Source: Tubiluchus corallicola
Taxonomy: Eukaryota > Priapulida > Priapulimorpha > Priapulimorphida > Tubiluchidae
Length of the DNA: 64,000 nucleotides
Assembly (NCBI GenBank): GCA_030141605.1
Contig: JAQGDQ010000162.1
Coordinates: 310,001-374,000, forward strand
Direction of reading: 5' to 3'
Below, piece by piece: positions 1 through 13,200 of this stretch. The position numbers were made by a program, and so were the translations under genes. Every line of letters starts with the position of its first letter. The first letter of the stretch is position 1. The notes beneath the pieces were generated by a model. That model did not search any database and was not told the origin of the DNA. It saw nothing but the letters and a program-made list of their open reading frames with translations.

Positions 1-705
1 ATCATAATAAAAGATATCACGATACATCGTCACAGCGATGTTTCGTTACAGGCCTAGTCATCAACGATCATTACTAACATATAACAGCAACATTATAAAT
101 GCTTCACATAATGATGTAGCCACACAATACAGTTATGCATTTGTGAACCAAAACAATACAAGTCCACTAAACTTTCCAAACAACTAATATCCATCAATTT
201 ATCATGTTTGTGTTACAAATTAAATGCAATATTTTAACAACTTGCTGTCAATTGTTGTATGTGTCACTTTGCCTTACGATTCTCCATTGTTATCACACGA
301 AAACTGTCTAAATTAAAAGGTGTTAATTAAAACAAATCATATCCTGTTTGAAACTTATGCATCAATTTCAATCAGTTAAACGCTGAGCTTGAGATTTTGC
401 AGTTGATTTCATGGTCTCGTTATTAGCACACCCACAAACAGTTGACATCAACAGCTGACCGATTTCACGGTCATGTCCTTTTACTTTGTATAGAACAATA
501 GAAAAAAATCTTGTCTAAAATTGCAACTTTAGTAAGATTATGGTCAATTCCTTACGATGATGATGTTTTGAATTTAGTTTTTTTGAGAATATTAAATTGG
601 ACTGTTAATTTCGTTTTGAATATCAGTATATTGAATTTTTTCAGTATTTAATGCTATTGATCTACTTGAATTAGCTCCTTAAACGTAAAAATTGTTTACC
701 ATAAG

Positions 706-875
706 TTCCAAATCCCGCCACGTTATTGTAGAAGGCAACGTCCAAACTTCAGATGAAGAAGCACAATTGGGATCGTCATTACGGAATTTTGATGCGTTGC
801 TTTTACCCAGATTGCCTTCACCAAATTTTACCACAGAAAACGAAATGTCAATCAGACTTGCAGACATAGCTAAAG
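706..875 (+). CDS. Candidate isolated exon, unrecognised
   Basis: One frame stays open through a less A+T-rich stretch, with coding-like text (VQTSDEEAQLGSSLRNFDAL, RLPSPNFTTENEMSIRLADI) and a donor GCTAAAG|gtacta. The acceptor (taccataag) is poor. No family recognised and no partner exon seen; the opposite strand is also open, so this could be chance. Confidence 0.25.
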
Positions 876-3362
876 GTACTATTGTAACTTATCAAACTAT
901 TTGCTACTAAAGTAAAATTTAGAGAGAAATTCAAAATAATGATAATATCAAGGTACAAAAATTTTTTCCTTATGTTTCTTCTGTGTTTACAAACCAGCCG
1001 TTTGACTCTGTCAAAATGCGCTCAATAAAAAGTTCTAAGAAGAAAAATAACTTTACAATTTCTGATATGTATTTTGATTTTTCTAAAACGTTAGTCAGAA
1101 CTTACCATTGGAGATGTGACAACATTTCACTTATGACAACATAAACAAAAGATCAGAAAAATGCAAATTTCAAAAAACTTACTAATAACAAGTCCGTCCG
1201 CTGTATTATACCGCAACCTATTTTTAGCTTGTGAGTTACATGATCAGGTGACTGATTGTCATGGTTTCTTGGTTACGGTTGTCATTTATCAAACCCTGGC
1301 TGATCAGTTGTAACTGCTCCTTACTGCTTAGGCTTAAAAATTAAAGTGTAATAAAATCTATAAACATTTATTATTAAGGAAATTCGAAAGAAAGTAAGAC
1401 CAATTATTTTTTTTGTTGACGGCAATGCAGACCGTAATATCACGCCTCTCATAGGTCTTTTTCCAGAACAGTGGTGCAGACCTGTATATAGTGTGGTTGT
1501 AGATCTATTATTTGATCTTGAATTATTACTAACATGCTTTTATTTTTCGGGAAAGTTATGGATCTTATGGATATAACAAAAACCATGCACGCAGGTCACA
1601 TCGTTACAGCCGTTCATACATTACTTAGTCTACCTAGCCAACATTTCCAGCAGTATGTGATAAATTTTTTAACTTGTTAAATTACATTGTTTCTAATCTG
1701 ATTCACTGGGTAGGAAAAAGGTTCTAATTGAAAAATATTTTAAGCCTCTGTTTGTATTTTAAAGACGGCACAAGAAAAATTAAAATTATTATATTATGCC
1801 CTACGGAATGGCAGTATATAAAATAATTATATATCTAGGTGTAACAAAAATTTTAACCCATTAAAGCATTGCTATATACATAAAAGCACAATATTACTTA
1901 GTCCTATATCACCAGTGTCTCCTCTTACAACAAAAGTTAATACCATTAAAAGGACTAACCCAGTTTAGATGTAATCTGTATATCTCTATAGACTAATGCA
2001 GATGAACATAAAATGCAAAAGATAATAAATTTCCTCACAACAAAATAAAAAAAACCAAGGTTATCACTTCGTTTTTATATCATTTATTTATAACTTCACA
2101 AATTTTACAAATAGAAAGTTATAGCAGCAACTCACTTTATAGTAATAAGGTAACATGACCTTACTCTGCTTTATTGCATCAAAAGAAAAGTACCTTGCAT
2201 AGTACTTGAATTTACAACATTTACCTATGAAAGTTATAAAAGCAAGCAAACATTTCCTGGACTAGAAAGAAATCAGAAAACAAGACAAAATTTTTTTTTA
2301 AAAAAGTAAAGCTACGCCCAATCTAAACATTAACTTCCGTTGCTGTTGCTAAGGACAATGTAGCTAAGGCAAACTATTTTGCAGGTACAGATAAATACAT
2401 ACCAAATTCGAAGCAAGAGACTACTCTCTCAGATTAAACACAAGCAATGTGGCTTTAAATCTCAAGCCATTGAACATATCCTTAACCCACAAGTGAACAC
2501 AATACATCACATGGTTAAAAAGGCATCGATTTGAAATAATCTTTTTTGATGCATTGTTAATCTATAGCATTAACAGCAGTGAAATTGCACTAAGAAGAAG
2601 GTACACATCTCAGTGAGTATAAAGAAATGACTAGATTTACGTGCAAGAGTAAAAAGTTTAAGACTTTAAATTCAAAAAAGGTGATTTAATGCACAAATCA
2701 GATTAGTCTCGATACTTGTCCATACATATTCGTGACAGATTTCATGACAAACATTTCAGGCTCTACTACTTGATTAGAAGCCTTTTTAAAATACCAACAA
2801 CAACAAAAGATTACAATTCTATGTTCAATTATCAGCGACTTTATCAATGTCATAATTACGTATTTTCAGTAGCATGATGTTCAAATTCACGATCAATATA
2901 AACATGAGTTTTACACAATCATTTGGCACATAATGGCATATTGACATTTACAAATGCACAAGCTTGTTATAGAAACAACAGTTAATACAGTAATGTAATC
3001 TAACTTTCCCAGCACAAGGCACCACAGCACAAAAATAGCAAGAATCATGATATGAAAACATATTGTTTTTGAAGTTCATTCAATACAAACACTTACAGTG
3101 CGAAGGCTTTTCTTCAACAACTAAAATCAACTATAATTATCTTTCTGTGCAAAGACAGCAGCACAACAGCACTACCACAATGCAAAATTCATTTGAAAAT
3201 CAAAAACAGTATCAACGCCAACATACACATAATGTATGACTTAGTGAATTTCCACTTTCACAAATACTAAGCTTTCCTGGATAACTCTATCAAAACCTTA
3301 AAGTATCAGAAATACCCAACAGCTCACAAAAGAACTTCACTGAAAGATATTTTGATTTTAAT

Positions 3363-3771
3363 CAGTGGCGTAGCTAATAGTGGAGGAAGAGGGCAACTAC
3401 CCACGAACACATCTTTTAAAATTGGTGTCTTTTCAACAATATTTTAAACTCTTTTCTTGAGTTTTTCTTGAGGAATTATTGAAGAATTTTCTTGAGTCAT
3501 TACTCTATCTGACCAACCTGCTTCCGGTGTTTTTGAAATGAGTGTGCATTTACACAACCCATTAGTCAAGATACGCTGATTAAACCTAGGATGAAATCAC
3601 CCCAAATCTAATTATAAAAATATATTCTTGTCACACGCTGATACTCTCTGTTGTGGCGTAGACAAACATATAACTGCTTCATGTGTCACGGCGCCTTTTT
3701 GATTATGTGTTGCGGCACATTTATTTATGTGCTTGCTCCCCCTAAAACTTTAGAACCTGGCTATGCCCCTG
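3363..3771. mobile_element. hAT-type nonautonomous element (CAGTGGCGTAGC termini)
   Basis: The left end CAGTGGCGTAGCT and the right end GGCTATGCCCCTG form a 13-bp terminal inverted repeat of a motif common in animal hAT elements. Flanking octamers ATTTTAAT and ACCTTAAC agree at five of eight positions and differ only by transitions, consistent with an old 8-bp target duplication. No transposase frame. Confidence 0.75.
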
Positions 3772-5368
3772 ACCTTAACTCAACTGGTCCAAAATCCAGG
3801 TTACAAATCCTGGTAAAGTAGAATTTATTAGTATTTTGTAATAGTTTAAAACAGCAAATGTTTTTCTAGAGGCATTGCATTGAGTAGCATTAAGATAATA
3901 AAGCATTAGGATAGTGACATTGAAGAAGTATGACCACAATAAGTAGCTTAATAAACTATAGTTACTCAAAAATAGATCTAAAAATAAATTCATAATAAGA
4001 TAATTAAATTATTGTTACCAATAACAATGATTGTCATTCACAATAACGAAAAATAAACTTACACTGCTGCAGGTATCTTACTAAGTTTGTGCATTTATGA
4101 TCAGAAAAGAAGATGAAACCATATTAAACAAGGCGATATATTGACACGATTAACAAATGTTTATGTTAGATATATGCCTGCACACAGATTATTTTGATAG
4201 ATCTCTACACATTTACAACATCAAACACTCTTAACAAAATAATTAGCAAAATTTAGCTGTAAATAAATCTACAACTACTTCACAGCATCACTATAGCAAC
4301 TACGGAATATACATGATTGCTACAAAACTAAAACGGCAACCTAATAATACTAATTTGGCACATGAGCGTACATGACGACGTGTTAACGATTGATTCTTAG
4401 TTAAACAGCTGCAGTTCTGCAGCATACCAAATTTATTTCAAGCTTAGTTTATTTTGTTCATGCATTTTAGTACAAAATAAACCTCTGTTGCCAAAATAAA
4501 CACTAAGCAGAAAGTGGAAGCAAGTCTGGATCAACGACCTGAACAAACACTGCTGCAGACAATCCAGTTATGGATATGTAACTTCAGTAATGCATATATA
4601 AAAAACAGAATAGTAATTGTCACAGAAACTAGGAAATGGTTGGCAGTCTCAAGCAGCCACATTGGAGACAAAGTCCAATCACAATACCTATGGCAGTTTG
4701 TTCTTCTCGGAATGCCCAACACTATGATATGTGACATGGTTTTTTTACCTACAAACTGATAAGGCAAGTAGTCGAGTGTAATGAGCCACTCATAACTGCA
4801 AGCCAATGGAACTAACTTGTCTAAGAAACATCAAGTAATTCACAAATCAACTGTTCATTGCAGTCTGAAAATTGCAACTGATCACGTTAAGAGGAAAACT
4901 ACATATTTAAAGTATGTTTTTGATGGTTCACATGATAGAATTATTTCATCTAATAACTGTCTTAATAATTCGAAACACTCGGCTTAAAAGAAAAGAAAGT
5001 TGACCCTTAAAACGGCTACATTTGTCGTTGGTGTAGGAGATTAGTTATCAAATTTTACATGGCACTGCCTGAAACATCATATAGTGAAACTGCATGTAGA
5101 GAATTTAAAATTTAAATGCAAGTTTTTTGATTAGACAATGCTGTTCTTACTGAATAAGTTTGTTGCATTTTGAACACGATAATTTAATACATACATAATT
5201 TAATGCACTGCATACCTTAGAAACAATGACTACTTCACCGTAATTATTCAATCACGACCTCGTATGGCTCGTAAAATTCTCATTTACTGGTAAAAACATA
5301 GTTTAAAATACGACAATAATTTTAAAAGTTACATTTTGACCCAGGCAAATCTTATAAAATGCTCACAT

Positions 5369-5775
5369 GAATAAGCCTTTCCACATTTTCGGAGTGCACT
5401 TTCGTAGTTGCTGAAGGTCAAAGGTTAAGTGAACCTCAGCAATGCGTCTTAACTACGATTGTTACGTGACATGTGGGCAAAGCAAAGCCATCTGCCGCAT
5501 CAGTTCAGTAAATTTAGTTGCAATTTCCATGTTGTTTTATGTGGATTTCGCTTAGTTATGCATTAGTCTGTGCAAAGTAGAGTGATTTACTAGCAGGATC
5601 TTGCTTGGGGACAATAAAAAAAGAATTAGGTAAGGTTCTAGTTAGCTGTGAAAACTGCTACTATTACAAAGCTGTGAGGCATTGTTAAGTGTACACAAAT
5701 GTATTGTATGGTTCACTTAACTTTTTAAGTTTTTACAATCAACATCAATTGCTGGAACTGTGAAAAGGCTTATTC
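5369..5775. mobile_element. Foldback element family F1, full copy
   Basis: Ends are GAATAAGCCTTTCCACA and its complement with one change. The same internal text (a GCAAAGCCRTCTGCCGTATCA-like stretch, then GATTTACTAGCAGGATCTTG) recurs at 23879 and, inverted, at 60264-60646, so this is a dispersed family of about 400 bp. No coding capacity; superfamily not assigned. Confidence 0.8.
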
Positions 5776-5936
5776 CAGAAGATAAGAGACAATGACAAGA
5801 AAAAATACTAAGTTAATAAGTTAAAGGACTATAACAAATACTTTGTAGATGCTTACCAGTTAGACAAAAAAATGCAATAAGAAAAATAAATTTAATAGGT
5901 AGTATAAATTAAGAAATAATCATGGAATTTTTAACG

Positions 5937-8900
5937 CTATCGAACCAATGTTCCTGCCGAACTATCAACACGTGTTATTTCCGACTTTGGATCTGGAGAC
6001 ATGGAACTCCATGTGGTGGCACCACACAAATCCAGCTCCACACAACTTTCAGACTTATTGATCCTACATGTAACATGAATTCTCCAATGTGTCGACAATA
6101 TCTCATCTATCCAGTCGTGTAACAGATTGCTAGACAGCCATGCCTTGTTGTTTGCTTCACGAATGCGTATGTGGTCTTTGGTCTGGTTCAAGTTCAATGT
6201 GGATACATTAAGGTCTTTGTCTGCATATTTACCATCAGGTGGCCCTCTGTTAGCCACAGCAGCTTGAGATGACGTGATGGGCTCTCCATTGATGAATGCA
6301 GCCGGAGATATGACGAAAGTTAGTTCAGCCATAATTGTGCCTAAAATGTAGAAAGAAAGACTCAGTATCTGGCCCAAACTAATTACCAACCAGAATTTAT
6401 AAGTGCAAATCCGTTTTTTAAGTTTACGTCATTATTTTAAAGGAAATCAATAAATTTATAGGTGACTAATTGGAAAACATGAACATTTCTGGGTAGTTTC
6501 AATGCACTGAGCTATTTACTTTATTGTGGGATGATCCAAAAATAGATAAAAATGCCTCTGAAGCAGAAGTGATTCACAGAGGATTTAGCCTTGATAATAA
6601 ATCAAGTTCTGGCCACACAAACCATCAACAATGAAATCTAAATCAATTTAAAAAAAACGTCAATGATTTCATATCCAGGTTAATTTCGCTAAAATCTGCA
6701 GTTTTTATTATTACATTGGCTCATCTAACTGTTTTAATGAGTTTAATTAGCATTTGGATTAGCTAATTAATGGATTGCTGTAATTTTTGGAAATTCACAA
6801 AAATTTTATGATAGACTTGCTTTTTCCTATCAGATTGTATTCCTGTAAATCTTGCGGCCTACAAATGAGTTTATTAAAAAAAATTTCCAAAAACAATTCA
6901 TGCGTAAAACAAACAATGCATCACCAGTTCACACAGGTAACAGCCCTATTACTATGTTGACAATTGTTACTTTAGCTTAAATTATTTAGCCTTAATAATG
7001 TAATGGATTTCAATCCTACCACAAAGAACTCGTCCATAGAAAAAGAAGAGGGAGAAAAAAATACAGTCAACCTTGGGTGTAAAGTACTCGCTTATAAGGG
7101 ACCACCAACACCGGTCCCGATTTTTCCTATGTAAAAATCTTCGTATGTAAGCTACTCATATATAAGGGACTTTCGGTTATAAGGGACAATATCTTCAGGT
7201 CCCGCATAATAGACACCCAGTGATGTGACACTGGCTTAGAAAATGCCAAACTACATAAAACAGACACTTTCCAAACCTCGGTCCATGTTAGTTTTGTCCC
7301 AGTTTTTTCTTCAGTAAAGCTAAAACCTTTTATACAAACCATTAGTAAGGACCATCACACTCCAAACTCCTGGTCGCAAAGGCTGCTGCAATCCTGGCTT
7401 GTAATATCCAATGTGTGGTCCGGCCTTTACTTCAACTGTATGTACAGCAGCAATGACTGACAACGGATCAATGAAGACCAAAGTGGGTGTGACTTCCGGC
7501 CCGTTACCCCATTCGTGTATCACAGCTGGTTCGGAGTAGACTCCCAGGAGTGTGCCGTAGTTGCGGAATATTTGTTCCTTTTGATCAAAATCTGAACCTA
7601 CCTAAACATTCATAAAAATAACTCTTAATTTTGCATTTCGTCGAAAACTGTTAAAGTCAAGAGTTTTAAAGGCAAGGAAAGACAAAAAGAGGAGGAATCA
7701 AGAAAATACCTAAAAAAGGAATGAGGGATCAAGGAAAGACAAAAAGACCAGGGATTGGATGAAATAAATGTGTCCAAAAGCTATATATCTAAATCAGAAA
7801 CATCTTGAAAGTTTTGCACGACTAACCACTGGGGATGAGATGCGTAGAGAGAGAGAGGGAGACTCTTTATAGCAGAAAACCTTTTGCATTATTTAGTGTT
7901 GGGTTGTAACGCATTACTGTAATCAGATTACATTTTATAGTAAAGAGTAATGTAGCACAATTACTTTGCTTCGTCTTGTAATCAGATTACTTATTACATT
8001 TATGGTAGCTCTGTTGAACCTGTGTTACTTATTCATTTAACCAAGAATGGCATTTTAAATTGGGATATTTTGATTTAGTTGTTTGCTTATTTTTGCTACA
8101 CCGCCCTGCAAGAGCCTGCATGCACATAAGGTTTACTACTACAGTCTGAAACTTAAAAAACTGGTTTCCTATTTTTGTTTATGTTTTGTATTTATTGAGA
8201 TTCGTACATGTATTAAAATAATAAAAGTAAGAAACCAGCTGTCACTGTATAATTTACTTTCCAAAGTACAAAAATTGTGTAGATTTTTCAACATGCTGTC
8301 ATAAGCACATTACTAGATGTCATCTTGCAATTATCATAAAATGAATTATAATGCATAGTTCTGCTAAATTCTTTTTTCAACAATACACGTGTCTAAAGTG
8401 CAAGATTATCTTAGTAGCTAATAAGTCAAGTGATGCAGTTAATAAAAAATTTGTCAGACATTCTTACTGCTTGTGAATTAAACTGTAGTTACTGGTAAAC
8501 TACTTGCATTGCATGGCAGGTAAGTTTATTTTGCGCAAATACTTATGCTATTATAGACAACAGGAAATAGTTGGTACTTATTTAGCATTAGCATTTGTTT
8601 GACAAATTCCGTGCACTGGTTGCAGGACAAAAAATACTAAAACTTCTTTTAAAATGCATTGTTTAACATAAATTTGCATAAACAACTATTTGATTTGGAT
8701 ATTAATTATTAAGATTTATAAATAACTTAATTTTTGCACAAACACAAGCACATTTACGCTGATCCTATAAAACATAAAATAATGCACAAAAAACACAATC
8801 TACAAAAACACATTAAAATTAAATTAAAATTACAATCTCAACAAAAGGCTCCTTAAAAATGTAACTAAATACGAATTATATACACCATACAACACATTTT

Positions 8901-10213
8901 ATACAATAATATGGTATGGAGAGAACCAATTAGGCTTAAGATAATCTTGTATGTTTCCGATAAAGTAACACTAAATCAGTAAATTAACGTTAGCTAATCA
9001 GCTGCTAAAAGCTGACAAACTAGTAGAATCAACTACATAAGAATCCAGAGCATTCCAAATGTTTACAACTCTGTTAGTGAATAAAAAATTTGAGACATTT
9101 AGTCTCAAAGAAGATCATCTGAGCGGTCAGTACAGTGTGTTGGTGTGAGCCAAAGTTATTGCGGAAATTGGAGAAGACCGATTCAGCAAAGTTGCAAAGG
9201 TAGTAGAAGATACGAATTTTCACAGGGTCACTTAAGAAGAATGAATAAAATTGAATAGGTTTGCTCACTGGCTTGATTTCTTTCACCAAAGTATCATTCA
9301 AACAAGTTGAATTGGTAGACAAAACTAAAACTAAAGACTAATCAGTATGAGATTAATTTTACTATTGGTAATGAGTAAGATGATTGTGATTTTGCAAAAT
9401 AATCAGTAAGAGATTACTTTTACTATCGGTAATGTGTAATTTGATTACAATTTTTTCAACGTAATCAGTAATCATGAAAGATTACTTCTTAAAAGAAACA
9501 AAGCCAACACTAATCATTTATAGACATTAATATCAAAGCAATGTTCACCTTCAGACTTTCTCTCTCTTTGTAGACGTGGACTTCTAGAAGTGTTTTTGGT
9601 TTCAAGTGACACGATTGCTTCTGGCGGCTCGCTAACCTCGTGTAGGAATGATAATACGTCAGATATGTACTGCTGGGTTTAGGTGATATGTCTAAATGAT
9701 GATATTCATTCTGCCAGTAACTAGTTGCACCTAGGATATCTAATAAAACAAAATATGTACATTTGTAACGAGACAAATGACAAACAATGTCGCACACACG
9801 CTAATGGTATAAAAAATAAAGAGAATCATGATACCACGCATGCTATAAATGCGACTAAATGAATGAATGTATTAACACAAAGCATTTTTAGAAGAAAGGT
9901 GAAGATTTGAAAAGATAGCAGGTTTCAATGCTTCCTCTAGCAAGTTTGCATGGAAATGAAAATGTAAATTTTACTGGGAATGGGCAACTTGACAGAGAAA
10001 GGAAGACAGACGAAGAAATGAAAAGAGAAAAACGAACGAGCGAAAGAAAGAGAGAGACATACATGAAAAGGAAAACTCTTAGCAAATGCTTTTTACGTTA
10101 TACTTACGTTCAAGCTTAGCACCATGAAGCCATGTTTCTACATCGTCTATAATATGTTGATTGACTATGGCTTCAAACTTGCGAGCAAAGTACACTGGTC
10201 TGTTCTCCGTGGC
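5937..10213 (-). CDS. oxt: XYLT exons 11-14: xylosyltransferase C-terminal domain
   Basis: Exons 10213-10108, 9739-9549, 7601-7340 and 6340-5937 encode [16 protein letters not shown], the LYHS-like TYYHSYTRL, the [16 protein letters not shown] block, [11 protein letters not shown] and the end [16 protein letters not shown]. The last two exons join at AATG|gtttgt, a weak donor, but the phase 1 junction reproduces the conserved text. Between exons 12 and 13 the usual segment with the LETW-like motif is absent. A candidate minus-strand polyadenylation signal (ATTAAA) lies about 40 bp past the stop. Confidence 0.85.
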
Positions 10214-13200
10214 CTACAAATACCAATTGAATAGGAAAAAGTTAACAAAAAAGATATTGATAAATGTCTTAGTGCCCTATCACTAAGAATCTTTAGACTT
10301 CATTAGACTTTGTAAAAACATCCTTTTATTTTGATAATTTCAAATTTTCAGACACAAGCACATACAAACACAAATCTACTACTACTACTACTACAAATTC
10401 AAATTTGTAAACATCTGTAAAACTAATGTTTACAAAACATGTAGATATCAGCAGGTTTATTATAAAGGGCTCTTTGTGATTTTTACGGTAATAATTGTTC
10501 ACCAGTCTGACAGTCGGTTGCTAAGATCTAAGCCAGATGTAAATGCCACAGCGCAGTAAGGAAAATGATAGCCATTCTGGTAATATTGTACTGTACGTAG
10601 ACTATGAAAATGAAGAGTGTATACAACACGCATCTGTCTTTATATGCATTTGTGCATCACTCCAATTTGTGAGGCTCAGATTTCAGCAGAAACACTAGTT
10701 GGAGTTCCTGATTAGTTGGCAAAAGCCAAGTCAGAGCGACACTATCTACTTGAAAAATGTGTCACTCTGTTACTGAGTGAACTACACAGCAGTGCACTTT
10801 AAAATATTGAAAGGAAACATAATGTTTTTCAAAAATGACTTACGTGAAAGAATTATTACCACACAAACACAATTTCGCATTCGCAAAAACTAGTTCTACT
10901 TTGTTAGAATTTGCACCGAGTTTTAGCACAGAATCTCTTACAGTAGCACTGTACTTCAATTTTCGCTTTTGCAAACATGTGAAACACGCTCATGGAATAT
11001 TTTTTGCTTCATGCTGTTGAAAATTATGTTAGTTTGTGAAGTCATCAATAGCTGGGCTTGCCCGCTGGTAATTAAGATTTTAATCTATTATTTAATTATC
11101 AGAAACATTTTTGCAGGATGAATTGCATTTAAATGTATACTTTTTATCAGACTTGAAAATGGGCAGCACATGAAAAATCATCCTGTCTTCCTTTAAACAT
11201 GTAGTGCATAATCATAGTAATTTTATGCAAAAAATTGAATACTGAATATAAGAAATCTGGTAAGCCATTTATCAGCAAATTGTTGATTTTAGATGAATAA
11301 TAAAATGAAAACTCAAGAACAGCCAGATAAAATCCAACCATGGCAAATACCTGCAAACGCATGAGATCTGTGGGCTTAAAATCGTTAGGTGAGCAGCCGC
11401 ACCAGTCGACGATGTGCTTGTATTGACACTTGCAACCTTGCTTGCGCCTCCAGTTAGTGACATGAAGGTTATTGTCGACGAATGTTTCGCAGAATTCACT
11501 ATTGTGCAGGACGGTGTGAAAAAACGACTGAAAAAGAAAGGCAATCAGGTAATAGAAAATCTAATAACGTATTGTTTGTTTATTCATTTAAATGACGTCA
11601 CATCAATATGGGGAATGGCAAAATACTGGATATTTGTGTAGATATACAAGCAATAACTAACCGATCTATCACTGTAAACATCTTAAGGCTGTGTCATCCA
11701 CACTAATAGCTAACAGAACCAGTGTTACTTAGCTTTCAAAAACAATTCCAAAGAAACTTAAAAGCCCCAGAATTCTGTTTAATGAGGAACTGAACCAGCT
11801 GAGGTATCTTAACCAGAAGCAGTTTCCCAGCCCGTCAGTCTATCCTTTTGTTAATCAGAATCAGTGTGGCTTAATTTTAGTCAGTAAAAAAGACAGTTAC
11901 ACACTGACCATTCAACTATTATACTCACCCTATTTTTTAATGTCATCTAAAAGTAAAAAATCTAACAGTTACAAAAATGTATGGATGCAATCGTAATTAT
12001 ACTGTAGGGAGTTTTCAATAGAAATTCAATCTGATATGCAAGATTTGGTTTTAATATTATAAAAACAATGATGAAAAAAGACACCTAATATATCTAGAAG
12101 CATTTACACCAGCTTTGCAAAGTGAATAATACTGTACAGACTACAAAAACAAGTTAGTAGGATTTCCCCTTTACTACCATTGTGTGCATCTAACCACATG
12201 CAGACTGATTAAAATACAGATGGAAATAAAGGTGTACTGTGTGCAAATTCATGTAATTCCTATTCCTATTGTCTAAACTGTCAAATTACTTATATGCTCA
12301 CACAGAATATTTAGCGAGTTCTTGTATGCATTGCAACATTTATTGCTGAGCAAATACAAGTGTTAGTACTACAACAAAGTACACTTTATAAAGTGCTTGA
12401 GCTACACTGGCAGAGGAAGCTTATCGGGTGGTTATGTCTGGTGAAACAACTAGCAGACTTGCAGGTGTAAATAAACCACCTAGCACAGACAGACCGTTAG
12501 CTCACCTGTTGATTATGATTAATAAAGGTGTGCAGTCTATGTACTACGAAACAGAATATTACACCAAAAACGCCTAAAGGTAAGATTTTTTCATCTGCTA
12601 GCAGCTTTTTCCTGATTTAAAAAATACATCTTTACGCAGCTGCATATTTTTTTATTTTATAATCAGTATTATTCACTAAAATAGTAATAAAAGTCAAATA
12701 AAAACACAGGGATGTATAACTACGTGTATTTTATTCACAATTTAATATTGTAGAACATGGCGACAGTTTATAAATTTAAATTTTCCTCTCAGATAACCAC
12801 TAAACAAATAATTTATAATGGATATTTACACTTATTACACTTCTAAACAAAAACAATGTGCCTAACTGAAAAAAAAATCACAAATGAGTCTGTATTTGAA
12901 CCAGGGACCCATGGATTACAAGTACAACAAGACTGCTACCAGCTGATACAACAGCTTTAATTCAAGGAAATGAAGGCATCCCTTAATTCAATCACAGTTG
13001 CTCACATGTCACCAATCGATCCAACATTTCCATGTGTTGGTTTACTCTCGCTCAAGTCATTATTCGTCAATTTTCAATTACTTTTGCTATTACTGTTGTA
13101 ATTTTAATTTTTTGCGATTACTTTTTGTAATTAGTTTACAGCATAAATCATAGAGGTGGGTGCTTAATTAAATATTTATGGTTTCAACTGCATGATTGTT

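Larger units (their letters stand above)
1..5936. other. Region 3' of the xylosyltransferase; no firm gene
   Basis: A+T-rich sequence with short frames only. It holds the weak exon candidate at 706-875, a hAT-type element at 3363-3771, a foldback element at 5369-5775 and a stretch at 4514-4806 open on both strands that matches nothing I know. Nothing else is supported. Confidence 0.5.

Noticed and set aside
4514-4806. Overlapping frames of 81 and 91 codons on opposite strands
   Set aside because: No recognisable domain, no splice context and no way to choose a strand.
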